Shown: piece after piece, positions 35,779-37,460 of the stretch | Position numbering within the stretch: position 1 is the first letter of the stretch | How the letters are laid out: every line of letters begins with the position of its first letter | NCBI RefSeq assembly: GCF_014648095.1 | Contig: NZ_BMQL01000047.1 | Span: 1-37,460 of the forward strand | Length of the DNA stretch: 37,460 nucleotides | From: Deinococcus ruber | GTDB lineage: Bacteria > Deinococcota > Deinococci > Deinococcales > Deinococcaceae | Direction: 5' to 3' | Position numbers and translations under genes: made by a program | The notes under the pieces: generated by a model | Told to the model about the DNA's origin: nothing | Databases searched by the model: none | The model's input: the letters and a program-made list of their open reading frames with translations, nothing else

Positions 35779-36945
35779 ATGACTCCTGCTGTCCGGCTTC
35801 TTCTTGCGGCGCTGCTTCTGGGTACAGTTCAGGCCCAGAGCACCACCACGACCACGACGACCACCACGACCACGGCTCCGGTGCAGGCCACGCCTGTGAC
35901 GCCGACGGGTGATCCTGCCGCGCTGCTGGCAACCGCCCGCGACCTGGTGCAGCAGGCCCGCACCAAAAGCAGCAGCAACCACATCGACGATATTGCGTGG
36001 AAGGCCGCCGCCGACGCAGCCGAGATCGCCGTTCGTGCCGATCCGGGCAACCCGGCGGCGCTGCAACTCCGCGCCCAGATCTACAGCGACGTGGGCTTCT
36101 GGAAACAGGCCGAGACTGCCTGGGACGCTTACCTGAAAGTGCAGCCCTCCGACGTGCAGGCCATGAAGACGGCGGCAGTGGCACAGTACAACCTGGGCTA
36201 TGCCGCCTATGCACGCGGCGATATCAGGAATGCACTGCCCCCCTTCGCCCGCTGTCAGACGCTCGACCCTCAGAACGCCGACTGTGCCCTGTGGGCAGGC
36301 CGTGTGGCGCTGGAAAGCGGGCAGTTCGCGCAGGCGGTGGCGCAGTATCAGCAGGCGCTCCAGCTTCGCCCCTCCGACAAGGTGGCGAGCTATTTCCTGG
36401 GTGTGGCCCAGAACGCCGGAAAATACGGCCCAGCCGCCACCACCGCTTTCAGCCGTGCGTATCAGAATCTGGATGCGGGCAGCAAGCAGGCCGCCCTGAA
36501 CGGCTTCAAATCGGCCACCTCGGCGGCCCCCAACTTTATCGAGGCGTGGCGCGAACAGGGGCGGCTGGCACTGGAACTGAACGACGCCGCCAGCGCAAAA
36601 GCCGCCTACGACGCAGCGGTGAACCTGCCGGGAGCCAGCGCCAGCGACCGTTATAACCAGGGTCTGGCTGCCGAGGGCGCACAGGTCGGACTGGCCGCCG
36701 CCAAGGCCTTCCGCGACGCCTACGCCAAATATCAGGCCGGAGACAAGGCCGGAGCCGAGGCAGGCTTTCAGGCGGCGGTCAATGCTGCGCCGGGATACGG
36801 CAAAGCCTGGAGCTGGCTGGGGCGCGTGCAGTACGAGAACAAGAACTATGCTGCCGCCGCCGTGTCATATGGCATGGCTGTCCAGGCCGATCCGAACGAC
36901 AAGACGAGCGCGTATTACCTGCGGCTGAGTCAGGCGGGAAAGTAA
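35779..36945 (+). CDS. Secreted tetratricopeptide-repeat protein
   Basis: The 388-residue protein has a signal peptide (MTPAVRLLLAALLLGTVQAQ) likely cleaved after the AQA-type site near residue 19, then an uninterrupted run of 11 threonines (about residues 22-32). TPR-like helix pairs fill the rest, with typical spacing, for example NPAALQLRAQIYSDVGFWKQ and VASYFLGVAQNAGKYGPAA and GKAWSWLGRVQYENKNYAAA. It probably serves as a scaffold in the cell envelope. No partner can be named. No ribosome binding site or TANNNT box is obvious, so the start rests on the signal peptide. Confidence 0.85.
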   Translation: MTPAVRLLLAALLLGTVQAQSTTTTTTTTTTTAPVQATPVTPTGDPAALLATARDLVQQARTKSSSNHIDDIAWKAAADAAEIAVRADPGNPAALQLRAQIYSDVGFWKQAETAWDAYLKVQPSDVQAMKTAAVAQYNLGYAAYARGDIRNALPPFARCQTLDPQNADCALWAGRVALESGQFAQAVAQYQQALQLRPSDKVASYFLGVAQNAGKYGPAATTAFSRAYQNLDAGSKQAALNGFKSATSAAPNFIEAWREQGRLALELNDAASAKAAYDAAVNLPGASASDRYNQGLAAEGAQVGLAAAKAFRDAYAKYQAGDKAGAEAGFQAAVNAAPGYGKAWSWLGRVQYENKNYAAAAVSYGMAVQADPNDKTSAYYLRLSQAGK

Positions 36946-36976
36946 GAGCCTGGAAGTCAGGCCAGGCTCTCTGCGC

Positions 36977-37237
36977 TCAGGACAGCAGAGAGCCGCCCTC
37001 GCAGTCTCCCAGGGCGCGGAATTCCTGGGCCTTGTGCAGCAGCCCCATCTGTTCGTAACAGTCGGCCAGCCTGAGCGCAAAGAAGCGCATCGCCTGGCAG
37101 TCTTCGCGGCGCTCGGCGGCCTCCAGACAGGTGCGGTAGTGCATGACAGCAAGGTGGTATTGCTCTCCGTGGGCGGCGTGTTCGGCGCGGCAGTGAGCCA
37201 CGCGCAGGGTCACGATGTCAGTAGGAGGGCGATTCAT
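36977..37237 (-). CDS. Small TPR-like protein
   Basis: The 86-residue product (starting MNRPPTDIVTLRVAHCRAEH) is helical, with two helix pairs of tetratricopeptide spacing: YHLAVMHYRTCLEAAERRED, then RFFALRLADCYEQMG and HKAQEFRALGD. Four cysteines are spread through it. Longer frames starting at 37279 are not supported. A TACACT box (37247-37252) 9 bases before the ATG suggests a very short leader. It is convergent with the secreted TPR gene, 31 bases away. Confidence 0.7.
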   Translation of the reverse strand: MNRPPTDIVTLRVAHCRAEHAAHGEQYHLAVMHYRTCLEAAERREDCQAMRFFALRLADCYEQMGLLHKAQEFRALGDCEGGSLLS

Positions 37238-37246
37238 GGCGTTCTT

Positions 37247-37252
37247 AGTGTA
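37247..37252 (-). promoter_or_regulatory. -10 box (TACACT) of the small TPR-like gene
   Basis: TACACT on the minus strand lies 9 bases before the ATG at 37237. Confidence 0.42.
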
Positions 37253-37373
37253 GGCACAGTGCGGGCGGCATGAATGCAAGGTGAAGAAGCATTGGAGTAA
37301 GCAAAGGCAGACTCAGACACAATCGGTGCGGCATACGACATAAACAGCACCGGCTCTTTTAAGAGTGGGCAGA

Positions 37374-37405
37374 ATTGACTTTGAAAGCCTCGCTGTCTGT
37401 TAAGT
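37374..37405 (+). promoter_or_regulatory. Possible promoter reading out of the window
   Basis: A TTGACT followed 19 bases later by TTAAGT in an AT-richer stretch may be a promoter for a gene beyond the right edge. The spacer is long. Nothing else is recognised from 37253 to the end. Confidence 0.25.
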
Positions 37406-37460
37406 ACAGCAAGATAAGTCTTTAGATAAACTCAGCGCCGAACGCGTTCAAGGCAAGCTT

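Overview
The window is a GC-rich chromosomal segment of a Deinococcus-type bacterium. Four things point there. RecA has the Walker A variant GPESGGKT and sits directly behind thpR. PriA has lost its helicase motifs, as reported for Deinococcus radiodurans. A CoA-pyrophosphatase Nudix enzyme resembles the one known from D. radiodurans. Many genes carry a TANNNT box only 5-9 bases before the ATG, the signature of leaderless mRNAs common in this genus. There is no CRISPR array, rRNA or recognisable transposase.

Layout. 1-2071: the start of a small membrane protein leaving the left edge, then prfC (release factor 3) with a clean terminator. 2072-3910: a visibly AT-richer island with a YhhN/TMEM86 membrane protein and a gene broken by one in-frame amber stop. 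3916-5927: an unknown protein, a gamma-carbonic-anhydrase-like protein and a Nudix hydrolase. 6002-8256: a DUF898 membrane protein coupled to an M48 metalloprotease. 8294-10811: a two-component system and a SHOCT-domain protein. 11088-13065: purA and folE. 13196-14385: mazG and a CoA-pyrophosphatase Nudix gene, overlapping. 14507-16953: a secreted protein, an SDR oxidoreductase, a DUF937 protein and an unreported-size 37-codon gene. 17137-21848: bifunctional rel (ppGpp) and three poorly known genes. 21956-24993: polyphosphate glucokinase, rpmI-rplT and a BCS1-like AAA ATPase. 25343-27059: initiator tRNA-Met, ffh and tRNA-Lys. 27221-29713: priA. 29798-30445: a large inverted repeat with G-quadruplex motifs. 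30579-32498: a possible leader peptide, thpR and recA. 32609-37237: thiolase, hemB, a lipoprotein, a TPR protein and a small TPR-like protein.

How the genes relate. Most are housekeeping genes: translation (prfC, rpmI, rplT, two tRNAs), protein targeting (ffh), nucleotide, folate and heme synthesis (purA, folE, hemB), nucleotide sanitation (two Nudix proteins, MazG), stringent response (rel), and replication restart and recombination (priA, recA). The region that stands out is 29714-30632, where an inverted repeat with a G-quadruplex motif on opposite strands of its two arms lies immediately upstream of the thpR-recA promoter, and a leaderless 18-codon ORF overlaps the proposed thpR start. 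I found no clearly new multi-gene system; the best unexplained items are that region, the amber-interrupted gene, a terminator-like hairpin upstream of purA and the 37-codon gene before rel.
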